Positions 16,234 through 24,952 of a stretch of DNA of 64,000 nt are shown here, in pieces (position 1 is the first letter of the stretch; each line of letters begins with the position of its first letter). The notes under the pieces are model-generated. The model had not been told where the DNA came from. It searched no databases and was given only the letters and a program-made list of their open reading frames with translations. The position numbers and the translations under genes are program-made. The stretch is from Rhizobium sp. BK602 (GTDB lineage Bacteria; Pseudomonadota; Alphaproteobacteria; Rhizobiales; Rhizobiaceae): contig NZ_JACIBC010000002.1 in assembly GCF_014195095.1 (NCBI RefSeq), positions 682,001 to 746,000 on the forward strand, written 5' to 3'.

Positions 16234-17451
16234 GTGACGGGCAGATTGGTCATTGTCGGGGCCGGGCAGGCCGGTTTCGCGCTTGCCGCCAAATTGCGGG
16301 CGCTCGGGGATTCCAGGCCGATCACCATCGTCGGCGCGGAAGAAAACCTCCCCTATCAGCGGCCACCGCTGACCAAGAAATACCTGCTCGGCGAAATGGC
16401 CTTCGATCGCCTGCTGTTTCGTCCGCAACAATGGTACGCGGACAACAATGTCGAGATTCGCCTGTCGACCTGGGTCGAACAGATCAATCGGGATGCCAGG
16501 CAAGTCATCATGCAGGACGGCTCGACGCTGGCCTATGAGACGCTGGCGCTGGCGACCGGCGCCGCGCCGCGCCGCCTGCCGCCGGCCGTGGGCGGGGCCC
16601 TCGAAGGCGTCTATCTCGCTCGCGACAAGCGCGATGCCGATCAGCTTGCCGGCGAAATGCGCGCCGGTCGCCGCGTGCTGATCATCGGCGGCGGCTATAT
16701 TGGTCTGGAAGCGGCGGCCGTCGCACGCCATCGCGGCCTCGAAGTCACGCTGATCGAGATGGCCGACCGAATCCTCCAGCGTGTCGCGGCCAAGGAAACC
16801 GCCGATATCTTCAGGGCGATCCACCGGCAGCACGATGTGGTCATCCGCGAGAAGACCGGCCTGAAGCAGCTTATCGGCAGGAACGGCCATGTCGTCGCCG
16901 CTGAATTGTCCGACGGCTCCACGATCGACGTCGATTTCGTCATCGTCGGCATCGGCGTCGCCCCGAACGACCGTCTCGCCAAGGAGGCGGGGCTGGAGGT
17001 CGGCAATGGCATCATCGTCGATTCGTTCGCCCGCACCTCCGATCCCTCGGTCTTTGCCGTGGGCGATTGCGCCGAATTGCCCTGGAACGGCAGCCGCATC
17101 CGTCTCGAATCGGTACAGAATGCCGTCGACCAGGCTGAGGCAGCGGCAGGAATCATCGCCGGTGGCGATGTCCCCTATGATCCGAAACCATGGTTCTGGT
17201 CGGACCAGTATGATGTGAAGCTGCAGATCGCCGGCTTCAATCTCGGCTATGACGAGACCCTGCTGCGCCCCGGCGCCCGCGAAGGATCGGCGTCCGTCTG
17301 GTATTTCAAGCAGGGCCGCTTCATTGCCGTCGATGCCGTCAACGACGCGAAGGCCTATGTTACCGGCAAGAAGCTATTGGAAACCGGCATCAATCCGGCA
17401 AAGCCCGTTCTGGCCGATCCCGCCGCGGACCTCAAGCAGCTCCTCGCCTAG
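16234..17451 (+). CDS. FAD-dependent ferredoxin/rubredoxin reductase-type oxidoreductase
   Basis: About 405 aa. Two dinucleotide-binding folds are visible: FAD at V-I-V-G-A-G-Q-A-G-F near the start and NAD(P)H at I-I-G-G-G-Y-I-G-L-E in the middle, with the FAD C-motif V-F-A-V-G-D-C-A-E. The last 85 residues form the reductase C-terminal domain (W-F-W-S-D-Q-Y). Such enzymes pass electrons from NADH to ferredoxin or rubredoxin for P450s and oxygenases; no partner is adjacent. GTG at 16234 follows GGAGTGAGG; GTG 16225 is the alternative. Confidence 0.85.
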   Translation: MTGRLVIVGAGQAGFALAAKLRALGDSRPITIVGAEENLPYQRPPLTKKYLLGEMAFDRLLFRPQQWYADNNVEIRLSTWVEQINRDARQVIMQDGSTLAYETLALATGAAPRRLPPAVGGALEGVYLARDKRDADQLAGEMRAGRRVLIIGGGYIGLEAAAVARHRGLEVTLIEMADRILQRVAAKETADIFRAIHRQHDVVIREKTGLKQLIGRNGHVVAAELSDGSTIDVDFVIVGIGVAPNDRLAKEAGLEVGNGIIVDSFARTSDPSVFAVGDCAELPWNGSRIRLESVQNAVDQAEAAAGIIAGGDVPYDPKPWFWSDQYDVKLQIAGFNLGYDETLLRPGAREGSASVWYFKQGRFIAVDAVNDAKAYVTGKKLLETGINPAKPVLADPAADLKQLLA

Positions 17452-17544
17452 GATGGAGGGGCTGTGAGCGGACGGATCCGGTTCCTCCCTGTGCATGCGT
17501 ACATAGCAGAATGCGGGTAGAACCTGGATGCAGGCGAAAAAGCA

Positions 17545-17573
17545 CTTGCGTCGACAAATGAATGGCCCTATCA
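17545..17573 (+). promoter_or_regulatory. Putative sigma-70 promoter of the tRNA-Ser gene
   Basis: CTTGCG (17545-17550), a 17-nt spacer and CTATCA (17568-17573) resemble the rhizobial CTTGAC-N17-CTATAT consensus. The -10 box ends 10 nt before the mature tRNA 5' end. Confidence 0.5.
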
Positions 17574-17583
17574 GGGCCGCACC

Positions 17584-17673
17584 GGAGAGGTGGCCGAGTG
17601 GTCGAAGGCGCTCCCCTGCTAAGGGAGTATACCAGAAATGGTATCGTGGGTTCGAATCCCATCTTCTCCGCCA
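17584..17673 (+). tRNA. tRNA-Ser (anticodon GCT)
   Basis: A 90-nt cloverleaf including an encoded CCA. The acceptor stem GGAGAGG pairs with CTTCTCC, followed by discriminator G and CCA. The anticodon arm is CTCCCCTGCTAAGGGAG with anticodon GCT, reading AGC and AGU. A long variable arm (about TATACCAGAAATGGTAT) marks a class II tRNA, and GGGTTCGAATCCC is the T-arm. No integrase or repeated 3' end was seen, so no island is inserted here. Confidence 0.97.
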
Positions 17674-17749
17674 TTTTCCCAAACAGCGATGAAAATGACC
17701 ACGTTTCGGACGCCGGCATTATGGGGCCTATCCGGCCATAGATGCCGCT

Positions 17750-18175
17750 TCACGCCGACGCGACGCGGCGGCCATGCTCGTCCACAATGCGCTCGCCATC
17801 TTCCTTGAAGAATTCACCCAGCTGCGGCGGTAGCAGATCGAGAACCTCTTCGGATGGACGGCAGAGCTTCACGCCTTTCGGGCTCACCACGATCGGCCGG
17901 TTGATCAGGATGGGATGGTTCAGCATCGCGTCGAGCAGCTGATCGTCCGCCAGGTTCGAATCACCAAGGCCAAGTTCGGCATAGGGCGTCCCCTTTTCCC
18001 GCAGCAGATCGCGCGCGGTAATTCCCATTCGCGCAATGAGCTGAACAAGCATCGCGCGGGACGGCGGCGTTTTCAGATATTCGATGACATGCGGCTCGAT
18101 GCCGGCATTGCGGATCAGCGCCAGGGCATTGCGCGAAGTGCCGCAATTTGGATTGTGATAAATGATGACGTCCAT
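17750..18175 (-). CDS. arsC: Arsenate reductase, glutaredoxin-linked
   Basis: 141 aa, the usual length of the ArsC family. The catalytic cysteine C11 is in H-N-P-N-C-G-T-S-R-N, and the family pattern L-K-T-P-P-S-R follows, with the arginine triad R (near 60), R (near 93) and R (near 106) in LREKG, INRP and LCRP. It reduces arsenate to arsenite with glutathione and glutaredoxin. No arsenite pump or ArsR regulator is adjacent, so it acts with genes elsewhere or serves a general thiol-reductase role. Confidence 0.92.
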   Translation of the reverse strand: MDVIIYHNPNCGTSRNALALIRNAGIEPHVIEYLKTPPSRAMLVQLIARMGITARDLLREKGTPYAELGLGDSNLADDQLLDAMLNHPILINRPIVVSPKGVKLCRPSEEVLDLLPPQLGEFFKEDGERIVDEHGRRVASA

Positions 18176-18866
18176 GATCCACCTCGCGGTTGCGGCTGTC
18201 CGGGGGCGGGAGGCCCTCGGGGGCTGCGATAAGATGAAGATATGGGGCGACAGGATGGGCGTCGAGATGGAATCGCACGGCCGCTGCTCGCAGAGGCTTT
18301 CGCGGTTGTTGCCTCGCTAGCCGGCAAGGCCGATTCCCTGTCATGCCGTTGCAATCTCGCGGATGGATACTCTGCGAATGTGCTTCGCGTCGAATCGATT
18401 GCCGTAGAATCGCGTCTATGCCGCTGCGGCTCCGCGGGTGTCGGCGGTGTCCATGTTGGTTCGGGGCTGCCGACGCCGCGGGAGCAAATGTCGGAAATGA
18501 CGAAGGCGGCGTCGTGAAGGCCACGGATATGCCTTGGATCGGCCATGGTTACGGGCGGCTCCGTCTCCATGTCGTTTTTCAAAGCCGGCCTGTAAGTATC
18601 CGTACATCAAGGATTTTCTTAACAAAGCCTAAATAAATGTGGCGCCCGCGTTGCTGACTTGTGTCCTTTCGGCAACAGGAATTGCGGAAGGCTCATGCGA
18701 AACCGCCTTTCCGACAAGATGTAGATTGCGTGACAGTTCGCGTCTTGTATTTTCAAATTCGGAAGCGAGGGCGATTGATCGTCCACTTCTTGAAACACGA
18801 GGATGGGGCAGGGAATACCTTCGGGTAGTTCTCATTCTCGACTGAAACTTTGACTGGAGGTCAATA
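18176..18866. other. Long non-coding region upstream of the first porin
   Basis: About 690 bp between divergent arsC and porin 1. Several overlapping open frames exist on both strands, but none has a ribosome site plus a protein-like composition. The last 120 bp hold the sequence blocks shared with the second porin's upstream region. The rest shows nothing I can name. Confidence 0.5.
18752..18813 (+). promoter_or_regulatory. Porin upstream block, copy 1
   Basis: ttcaaattcggaagcg (18752-18767) and ttgaaaca...tggggcaggg (18790-18813) match ttcagaatcggaagcg and ttgaaaca...tggggtaggg before the second porin. The second element starts 77 nt before the ATG here and 79 nt before the ATG there, so it probably belongs to the promoter or 5' leader. 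Confidence 0.55.
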
Positions 18867-19928
18867 ATGAACATCAAGAGCCTTCTTCTCGGCTCCGCTG
18901 CTGCGCTTGCAGCAGTTTCCGGTGCTCACGCGGCTGACGCTGTTGTTGCCGCTGAGCCGGAGCCGCTCGAATACGTCCGCATCTGCGACGCATACGGCGC
19001 TGGCTACTTCTTCATTCCGGGCACCGAAACCTGCCTCAAGATCGGTGGTAAGGTCCGTACGGAAGGTCAGTGGTACGACGCATACAACCCGCAGCACACC
19101 ACGGGTACGCTCTGGCACACCCGCGCTGAGTTGAACGTCAACACCGCGACCGACACCGAGTACGGCCCGCTGAAGACCGAAACCATCATCCGTTGGGACT
19201 GGAATGACGGTAACTCCACCAGCACCAACCTGCTGTGGGCTTACATCAGCCTCGGTGGCTTCACCGTTGGTAAGACGGACTCCCAGTTCAACCAGTTCAC
19301 CGGTTACGCCGGCGACGTCATCAACGACGACGTTGTCTATGACGGCCCGTACGAACTCAACCAGATCACCTACAACTACGACGCCGGCAACGGCTTCACG
19401 GCTGTAGTTTCGTTGGAAGACAGCAACTCCGGTCCGGGCGCCACGGGCGTTAACGGCGAAGACAGCCACAACCACTACGCTCCGGACGCTGTCGTCGGTG
19501 TTGGCTACAAGGCTGGCAACTTCGGCTTCAAGGTCGTTGGCGGTTACGACTCGATCGTTGAAGAAGGCGCTATCAAGGCTCGCGTCGACGCTGACTTCGG
19601 CGCATTCTCGGCCTTCTTGATGGGTGGCTGGAACACGGACGGCGACAAGCTGAACAAGTACGCTGGCTCGAACGGTGGCGGTGACGCTGCTGACATCGGC
19701 TGGGGCGATTGGGCAGTTTGGGGCGGCGTTGGCGTTCCGATCAACGAAAAGCTGAAGTGGAACCTGCAGCTCGCCTACACCGACTCGAAGATCTTCGCCG
19801 CGACCACGAACGTCAAGTGGAACCCGGTTAAGAACCTGCTCATCGAGCCGGAAGTTTCCTACACCAACTGGGATTCGATCAACGAAGACCAGTGGGCTGG
19901 TATCCTCCGCTTTGAGCGTTCTTTCTAA
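18867..19928 (+). CDS. ropA: Outer-membrane porin, RopA type (copy 1)
   Basis: 353 aa, alphaproteobacterial porin family (Porin_2). A signal peptide MNIKSLLLGSAAALAAVSGAHA ends at an A-x-A cleavage site near residue 22. Then come the conserved Y-V-R-I-C-D-A-Y-G-A-G-Y-F-F-I-P-G-T-E-T-C-L-K-I-G-G segment and alternating beta-strands ending in the terminal phenylalanine (ERSF) needed for outer-membrane insertion. It forms trimeric general diffusion channels. GGAGG lies 8 nt before the ATG. A strong terminator follows. Codon use is strongly biased, as expected for a very abundant protein. The second copy lies 580 bp downstream. Confidence 0.95.
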   Translation: MNIKSLLLGSAAALAAVSGAHAADAVVAAEPEPLEYVRICDAYGAGYFFIPGTETCLKIGGKVRTEGQWYDAYNPQHTTGTLWHTRAELNVNTATDTEYGPLKTETIIRWDWNDGNSTSTNLLWAYISLGGFTVGKTDSQFNQFTGYAGDVINDDVVYDGPYELNQITYNYDAGNGFTAVVSLEDSNSGPGATGVNGEDSHNHYAPDAVVGVGYKAGNFGFKVVGGYDSIVEEGAIKARVDADFGAFSAFLMGGWNTDGDKLNKYAGSNGGGDAADIGWGDWAVWGGVGVPINEKLKWNLQLAYTDSKIFAATTNVKWNPVKNLLIEPEVSYTNWDSINEDQWAGILRFERSF

Positions 19929-19974
19929 TCTGGTCTGACTTCGGTCATATCCGATTGATCACGAAAGTGACGAA

Positions 19975-20001
19975 AAGCCCGGCTTTCGAGCCGGGCTTTT
20001 T
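19975..20001 (+). terminator. Rho-independent terminator of porin 1
   Basis: aagcccggct (19975-19984), loop ttcg and agccgggctt (19989-19998) form a perfect 10-bp stem followed by a T-run. It begins 46 nt after the stop codon. Confidence 0.9.
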
Positions 20002-20069
20002 GCGTTTCCGATAGAATCGTTCGTCTCTGGCGTTCGACGGCAAACGCATAGATATCTGCAATTCATGAA

Positions 20070-20180
20070 TTGGAGCATGTCGCGCAAAACTGTGCAGCGA
20101 GCGGTTTTGCGAGCACGGCATGCGCGACATCAAAGACCTGAAGCGCAAGGAGCGAATCTGAAAGATCGCGATGCGCTTTA
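20070..20180. repeat. Rhizobial intergenic palindromic repeat between the porins
   Basis: The sequence starts ttggagcatgtcgcgcaaaac, has the loop tgtgcagcgagcggttttgcg, and ends with a second inverted pair (aagcgca ... tgcgctt). It resembles the RIME-like elements common in Rhizobium and is related to the repeat at 779-826. It occupies part of the 580-bp gap between the two porin genes; a short palindrome TGAAC-ttgtt-GTTCA lies further on at 20253-20267. Confidence 0.7.
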
Positions 20181-20374
20181 GATATTCGTCGAGAAATGCA
20201 GCCTTTATGATGCATTGCTTTTATGCGGGCGGGATTGAGTAAAGTTTACGATTGAACTTGTTGTTCATGTGACAATTTTACGACGTGATTTTTGTGCAAC
20301 GCGAAATTCGAAACCGGCGTCACATACGCGTATAGTTTGTCTCGGATATTGCTCTGAAAAATCTGATCTGTAGG

Positions 20375-20451
20375 TTCAGAATCGGAAGCGGGGCTTATTA
20401 GTTCCGCTTCTCCCAGATCAGGGGTCAACTTTGAAACAAGGTGGGGTAGGG
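20375..20451 (+). promoter_or_regulatory. Porin upstream block, copy 2
   Basis: ttcagaatcggaagcg (20375-20390) and ttgaaacaaggtggggtaggg (20431-20451) repeat the blocks before porin 1. Bases between them differ in length, so the conserved parts are likely functional. Confidence 0.55.
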
Positions 20452-20509
20452 GCACGTCGTTTTTCGGCGCGATTTCTTATGCCTAATTTATATTAGAACT
20501 GGAGTTACT

Positions 20510-21577
20510 ATGAACATCAAGAGCCTTCTTCTCGGCTCCGCTGCTGCGCTGGCAGCAGTTTCCGGTGCTCATGCAGCCGATGCCATCGTCGCTGCCGAGC
20601 CCGAGCCGCTGGAATATGTTCGCATCTGCGACGCCTATGGCGCCGGCTACTTCTTCATCCCGGGCACCGAAACCTGCCTCAAGATCGGTGGCCGCGTTCG
20701 TACGGAAGGCGGCTGGTACAACGCCTACAAGGCTGGCCAGGACGCAGGTGCTCGCGGTACCTATTGGCATACCCGCGCTGAACTCTCCCTCGACACCGCG
20801 ACCGACACCGAATACGGTCCGCTGAAGACCAACACTGTTGTTCGTTGGGACTGGAACGACGGCAACTCGACGACGACGAAGCTCCTCTGGGCCAACATCA
20901 GCCTCGGTGGTTTCCTCGTCGGTAAGGCTGATTCGCAGTATTCGACCTTCCTCGGCTATGCCGGCGACGTCATCAACGACGACGTGATCGAGTACGGTAT
21001 CAATGGCACCGACGAACTGAACCAGATCACCTACAAGTATGATGCCGGCAATGGCTTCACGGCCGTCATCTCGCTGGAAGATTCCAATTCCGGCACGGGC
21101 GCAACCGGTGCCAACGGCGAAGACAGCTCCGACCACTATGCTCCGGACGTTGTTGCCGGTGCGGGCTACAAGGCCGGCGCATGGCAGTTCCGCGTTGTAG
21201 GCGGTTACGACTCCATCGTTGAAGAAGGCGCCGTCAAGGCTCGCGTCGATGCCGACTTCGGCGTTCTCACCGCTTTCGTTATGGGCGGCTGGAACACGGA
21301 TGGCGACAAGCTCAACAAGTATGCCGGTGCCGGCGGTGCTGGCCTCGGTTGGGGCGACTGGGCTGTCTGGGGTGGCGTTGGCGTTCCGGTCAACGACAAG
21401 CTGAAGTGGAACCTGCAGCTTTCCTACGACGACCTGAAGACCTTCGCTGCGACGACGAACGTCAAGTTCAACCCGGTCAAGGACCTGCTGATCGAGCCGG
21501 AACTGACCTACGTGAACTATGACGCCGTCAACAAGGACACCTGGGCTGGTATCGTCCGCTTCCAGCGCACCTTCTAA
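20510..21577 (+). CDS. ropA: Outer-membrane porin, RopA type (copy 2)
   Basis: 355 aa, a close paralogue of the preceding porin. The signal peptide is identical, and most strands match residue for residue. Differences gather in surface-loop positions, for example N-A-Y-K-A-G-Q-D-A-G-A-R-G-T near residue 75 and E-Y-G-I-N-G-T-D-E-L near 165. It ends in F (QRTF). TGGAG precedes the ATG. It has its own upstream block and terminator, so the two copies can be expressed separately. Paired porins of this sort let rhizobia vary permeability and surface antigens. Confidence 0.94.
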   Translation: MNIKSLLLGSAAALAAVSGAHAADAIVAAEPEPLEYVRICDAYGAGYFFIPGTETCLKIGGRVRTEGGWYNAYKAGQDAGARGTYWHTRAELSLDTATDTEYGPLKTNTVVRWDWNDGNSTTTKLLWANISLGGFLVGKADSQYSTFLGYAGDVINDDVIEYGINGTDELNQITYKYDAGNGFTAVISLEDSNSGTGATGANGEDSSDHYAPDVVAGAGYKAGAWQFRVVGGYDSIVEEGAVKARVDADFGVLTAFVMGGWNTDGDKLNKYAGAGGAGLGWGDWAVWGGVGVPVNDKLKWNLQLSYDDLKTFAATTNVKFNPVKDLLIEPELTYVNYDAVNKDTWAGIVRFQRTF

Positions 21578-21638
21578 TTCGGCTCGAACCGGATTTGACA
21601 TAGCTCATATTCTGATCTGACCTCCGATCAGAAGGGAC

Positions 21639-21673
21639 TGGCCCGGTTTTCCCAACCGGGCCATTTCTGTTTT
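21639..21673 (+). terminator. Rho-independent terminator of porin 2
   Basis: tggcccggtt (21639-21648) pairs with aaccgggcca (21654-21663) around ttccc, followed by tttctgtttt. It lies between the convergent porin 2 and hydrolase genes and could act on both. Confidence 0.85.
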
Positions 21674-21709
21674 GCCCTGAGTTCGCCGCCATGCGGGCAT
21701 GCGCAGGCA

Positions 21710-22600
21710 TCAGGTCGATGCGAGAAAATCCTTGATGGCAGCCGGGATATCCCCGAGGTGGAGGATCGGCGCATGTCCTTGCCCGATGGCGGTCTTTATC
21801 GTCATGCCGGGATGACGCCTCGCCATTTCGCCGGTGGTGGCCGTCGCCAGCAGCGTTGAATTCTCCCCACGAATCACCATCAGCGGGATGTCTCGGAATG
21901 CCTCGAATTGCGGCCAGAGATCCGGGATCGGCGCCTCGAGGTCGAGTGCCTGCATTTGTACGGCTATGGCCGGATCGTAATCGGCCACCATCGTCCCGTC
22001 TCTCACGGTATAGATCGCCCGCGCCATGTCGTCCCAGTCTTCCTGCGTAAGAGCCGTGAAGGCGTGGCCGTGGTTTTCGCGCAGGATGTTCACAGCCTCG
22101 CGCCAATCCGCCGGCCGCCTGTCGCGGTTCAGATAGTCGCGGATGGCGACGAGCCCCTCCTTTTCCAGAACAGGCCCGATATCATTGAGAATAACCGCCT
22201 TCAGAATCTCGGGGCGAATGGCAGCCAGCAGATGCAGGATGAGGCCGCCACGGGATGTGCCGATGAAGACGGCCTCGGATAGTCCGAGCGCGGCGCACAT
22301 GGCGAGCACATCCTGAGCCTCGATCGCCAGATTGTAATGGCTCTTGTCGTCATCCCAGGCCGACAGGCCGCGTCCGCGCGAATCGAGCGTCAGCACGCGA
22401 CGCGGCGCGATCGGATCGCCCGACAGCAGCAGCGCCAATTGATGGAAGTCCCGCGAATTGCGGGTGAGCCCCGGCAGGCAGATGACGGGCGGCAAGTCCG
22501 CGCCCAATGATCTGCCGCCATAGTCGCGGATATAAAGTATCAGACCGTCCGGCGTGGAGATGGTTCTGGCTAGGAAGCCGCTTTCGTCGTCGCTGCTCAT
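21710..22600 (-). CDS. Alpha/beta hydrolase
   Basis: 296 aa. The fold is shown by the oxyanion region C-L-P-G-L-T-R-N-S-R-D-F near residue 41, the nucleophile S116 in F-I-G-T-S-R-G-G and a late histidine in G-Q-G-H-A-P-I-L-H. Members of this branch are esterases, lactonases or C-C hydrolases, and the substrate cannot be told. GAGGGGAGC precedes the ATG at 22600. It lies 80 nt after the lytic transglycosylase on the same strand and may be cotranscribed with it. Confidence 0.82.
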   Translation of the reverse strand: MSSDDESGFLARTISTPDGLILYIRDYGGRSLGADLPPVICLPGLTRNSRDFHQLALLLSGDPIAPRRVLTLDSRGRGLSAWDDDKSHYNLAIEAQDVLAMCAALGLSEAVFIGTSRGGLILHLLAAIRPEILKAVILNDIGPVLEKEGLVAIRDYLNRDRRPADWREAVNILRENHGHAFTALTQEDWDDMARAIYTVRDGTMVADYDPAIAVQMQALDLEAPIPDLWPQFEAFRDIPLMVIRGENSTLLATATTGEMARRHPGMTIKTAIGQGHAPILHLGDIPAAIKDFLAST

Positions 22601-22680
22601 GGATGCTCCCCTCACGGATCTTCATCGGGGATGTAACGCCATTTTGCCGTTTCGGACAATCGGGCTTGCGGATGGTGAAC

Positions 22681-24735
22681 TTAGCCGCGGCCGTAGATCA
22701 GATCGCGCTCGATATCGCTCTTCTGGCCGAGGCGCGCCTTATAGACCTGATAATTCTCCATGACGCGCTGGACGTAGTTGCGCGTTTCGGGGAAGGGGAT
22801 GCGCTCGATCCAGTCGACGACGTCGTCGATCGACTTGCCGCGCGGATCGCCATAGCGGCTGATCCATTCCGGCACTTTGTTCGGACCGGCATTATAGGCG
22901 ATGAAGGTCAGGATATAGGAGCCGCCGAAGGCATCGATCTGTTCACCGAGATAATGGGCGCCGAGAGTGGCGTTGTAGCCGGCATCCTGCGTCAGCTTGG
23001 CGTCGGAATAGGCCATGCCGTGACGGCCGGCCACGGCCTTGGCCGTCTTCGGCAGAAGCTGCAGCAGGCCGCGCGCATTGGCCGAGGAGACCGCCGCCGG
23101 ATTGAAGGCGCTTTCCTGCCGGGCGATCGCATAGGCGAGCGCCTTGCCGGAGCCGGAAATATTGGCGTTGTCCGGAATGACGCCGATCGGGAAAGCGAGT
23201 GCGGCGACATCGATGCCGCGGCCGTAGGCGATCTTGCCGACCTGCAGCGAAAGCTGGTGATTGCCTGAACGCTCGGCGCGCGCCGCCAGCAGCGCGATTT
23301 CACCGGGGCTCTGCAATTGCTTGGCGAGCGCCCGATAGAGCGCGTCGGCGCGCCAGCCATGGCCGGCTGCCTCCAGCCGCGTGATGGCCTGAACGGCCTC
23401 CAGCGTCTGGAAGCGCTGCCGATCTTCGGTGGTCGGCGCGGGATAGGCGACGTTCAGCATCCGCCGGCCGAGTTTTTCGGCGGCGAGCTGGCCATAGAAT
23501 GTGCTCGGATAGGAGGCTGCCTTGGCATAGAACTCGGCCGCCTCGCCGGGGCCGCCGGCTTCGGCGGAGCGGCCGAGCCAGTACCAGGCGCGCGACAGCG
23601 AGATCGGGCCGTTCGACACTTGCAGGATCTTGCGGAAATGCGTGGCGGCGGCCGCGCCGTCCTGCAGTCCGCGCAGCGCGTACCAGCCGGCATGGAATTC
23701 CGCCTCGCCGACATCCTGCGGGCTTTCCGCCGCGCTGACATCGACGACGCGATAGGCGGCCTTGAAGTTGCCCTGATCCACCAGGCCGCGGCTGACGATG
23801 CGCTGTTCGTTCCACCATGCGCCGGCATTGACGAGGCTCGCGCGGTCGCGCGGCATCTGCGTCAGCAGGCTGGCGGCGTCGTCATATTTGTCCTGGCGGC
23901 GCAGATTCTCGATCCGCATGAAGAGATAGGCGGGGTCCTTTCGCCATTGTGCATCGATGGTGGCGAGCAGGGTTCCCGCATTGGCCGAGCGGTTGTTGAC
24001 CGCCGCCCAGGCCTTGTAGAGCGATTGCGCCTTGCCGAGATCGCCGAAGCGCTTGGCCTGCGCGGTGCGGTCGCGATAGAGCAGATAATCCATGCGCGCC
24101 TTGTGGTCGGCGGGCGACAGCAGGCCGGCGAATTCGGCGAGGATCTTGTCCTCGAAGGATTTGTCCAGCGCCTCGTTGCGCCAGATCTTGCGGATGAGCT
24201 TGGCGGCTTGTGCGGATGCGCCGCGCGACATCAGCGCCCGCGACAGGATCACGCTGCCTTCCGGCGTTTCCGGCTGCGTATTGCCGAAGGCGGCAAGCAC
24301 CTGATCGGCCGGCGGATTTTCGGTATAGAGTGCCCGCTCGGAATTGGCGCGCAGGCTGCCGAGGCCCGGCCAGCTGACAAGCTCGCGCGCCGCCGCGGCG
24401 ATTTCGCCGGAGGGAACGCCGGGCTGGCCGGATGTGGCGATCGCCCAGGTCAGGATATGTCGGTCGAGCGTGCCCTGGTTCATGCCGTTGCGAATGGCGA
24501 GCGCCTGCATCGGGTTCTTGCTGGAGAGGGCGTCGAGACCGGCCTTGAGGTCGCCGCTGAGAGGAGCGATTGCGGAGCCACGAGGGATCGAGCCCGTGCT
24601 CAGCGGGTCCGTCGTGGTCATTGCCACGTCGGTCGCCCTTGCTGTCGGCGTCTGTTCAGTGGGAAGTTGTGACGCAAAACTACCCCACGCGACCGCCACG
24701 CCTACAGCCGTCAGGATCACGAGAGGTCTTTTCAT
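22681..24735 (-). CDS. Soluble lytic murein transglycosylase
   Basis: About 684 aa, with an N-terminal signal anchor (MKRPLVILTAVGVAVAWGSF), a long helical superhelix rich in TPR-like units (about residues 150-520), and a C-terminal SLT domain. The catalytic glutamate is in A-R-Q-E-S-A-F-N-P, followed by A-R-G-L-L-Q-L-L-P and A-Y-N-A-G-P-N. It cleaves the glycan strand of peptidoglycan, leaving an anhydro end, in the periplasm. This is the Slt70 arrangement. The ATG at 24735 is preferred to a GTG at 24747. It is divergent from dapA. Confidence 0.9.
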   Translation of the reverse strand: MKRPLVILTAVGVAVAWGSFASQLPTEQTPTARATDVAMTTTDPLSTGSIPRGSAIAPLSGDLKAGLDALSSKNPMQALAIRNGMNQGTLDRHILTWAIATSGQPGVPSGEIAAAARELVSWPGLGSLRANSERALYTENPPADQVLAAFGNTQPETPEGSVILSRALMSRGASAQAAKLIRKIWRNEALDKSFEDKILAEFAGLLSPADHKARMDYLLYRDRTAQAKRFGDLGKAQSLYKAWAAVNNRSANAGTLLATIDAQWRKDPAYLFMRIENLRRQDKYDDAASLLTQMPRDRASLVNAGAWWNEQRIVSRGLVDQGNFKAAYRVVDVSAAESPQDVGEAEFHAGWYALRGLQDGAAAATHFRKILQVSNGPISLSRAWYWLGRSAEAGGPGEAAEFYAKAASYPSTFYGQLAAEKLGRRMLNVAYPAPTTEDRQRFQTLEAVQAITRLEAAGHGWRADALYRALAKQLQSPGEIALLAARAERSGNHQLSLQVGKIAYGRGIDVAALAFPIGVIPDNANISGSGKALAYAIARQESAFNPAAVSSANARGLLQLLPKTAKAVAGRHGMAYSDAKLTQDAGYNATLGAHYLGEQIDAFGGSYILTFIAYNAGPNKVPEWISRYGDPRGKSIDDVVDWIERIPFPETRNYVQRVMENYQVYKARLGQKSDIERDLIYGRG

Positions 24736-24952
24736 CCGGCTACTCACAACAAAAAACAGGTCCCCTCCATTTGCCGAAATTTACATTAACGAAACCTTAG
24801 CGCTGGTCCGAATTTCAATCAATTATGATATCGGAAACTGTCCTTCACCAGCGAAAGCGTGCTTGTCGGCGTCACGCTGGCGCTTTATGGTGCGCGGATT
24901 CATAACCATGGATTGCGGCTGAAGCGTGGAAGCGCGCCGCGAGGAGACTTGC

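Noticed and set aside
17584..17673. tRNA-Ser as a possible integration site of a genomic island
   Set aside because: No integrase gene and no repeat of the tRNA 3' end seen downstream; the neighbours look like core genes.
18115..18636. Several overlapping frames upstream of the first porin
   Set aside because: No ribosome site, mutually exclusive on both strands, arginine/serine-rich composition typical of chance frames.
20253..20267. Palindrome TGAAC-ttgtt-GTTCA between the porins
   Set aside because: Short, 243 nt from the next start and not repeated before the other porin, so chance is likely.
23317..24672. 451-codon frame opposite the lytic transglycosylase
   Set aside because: Shadow of the real gene with arginine/glycine-rich composition.
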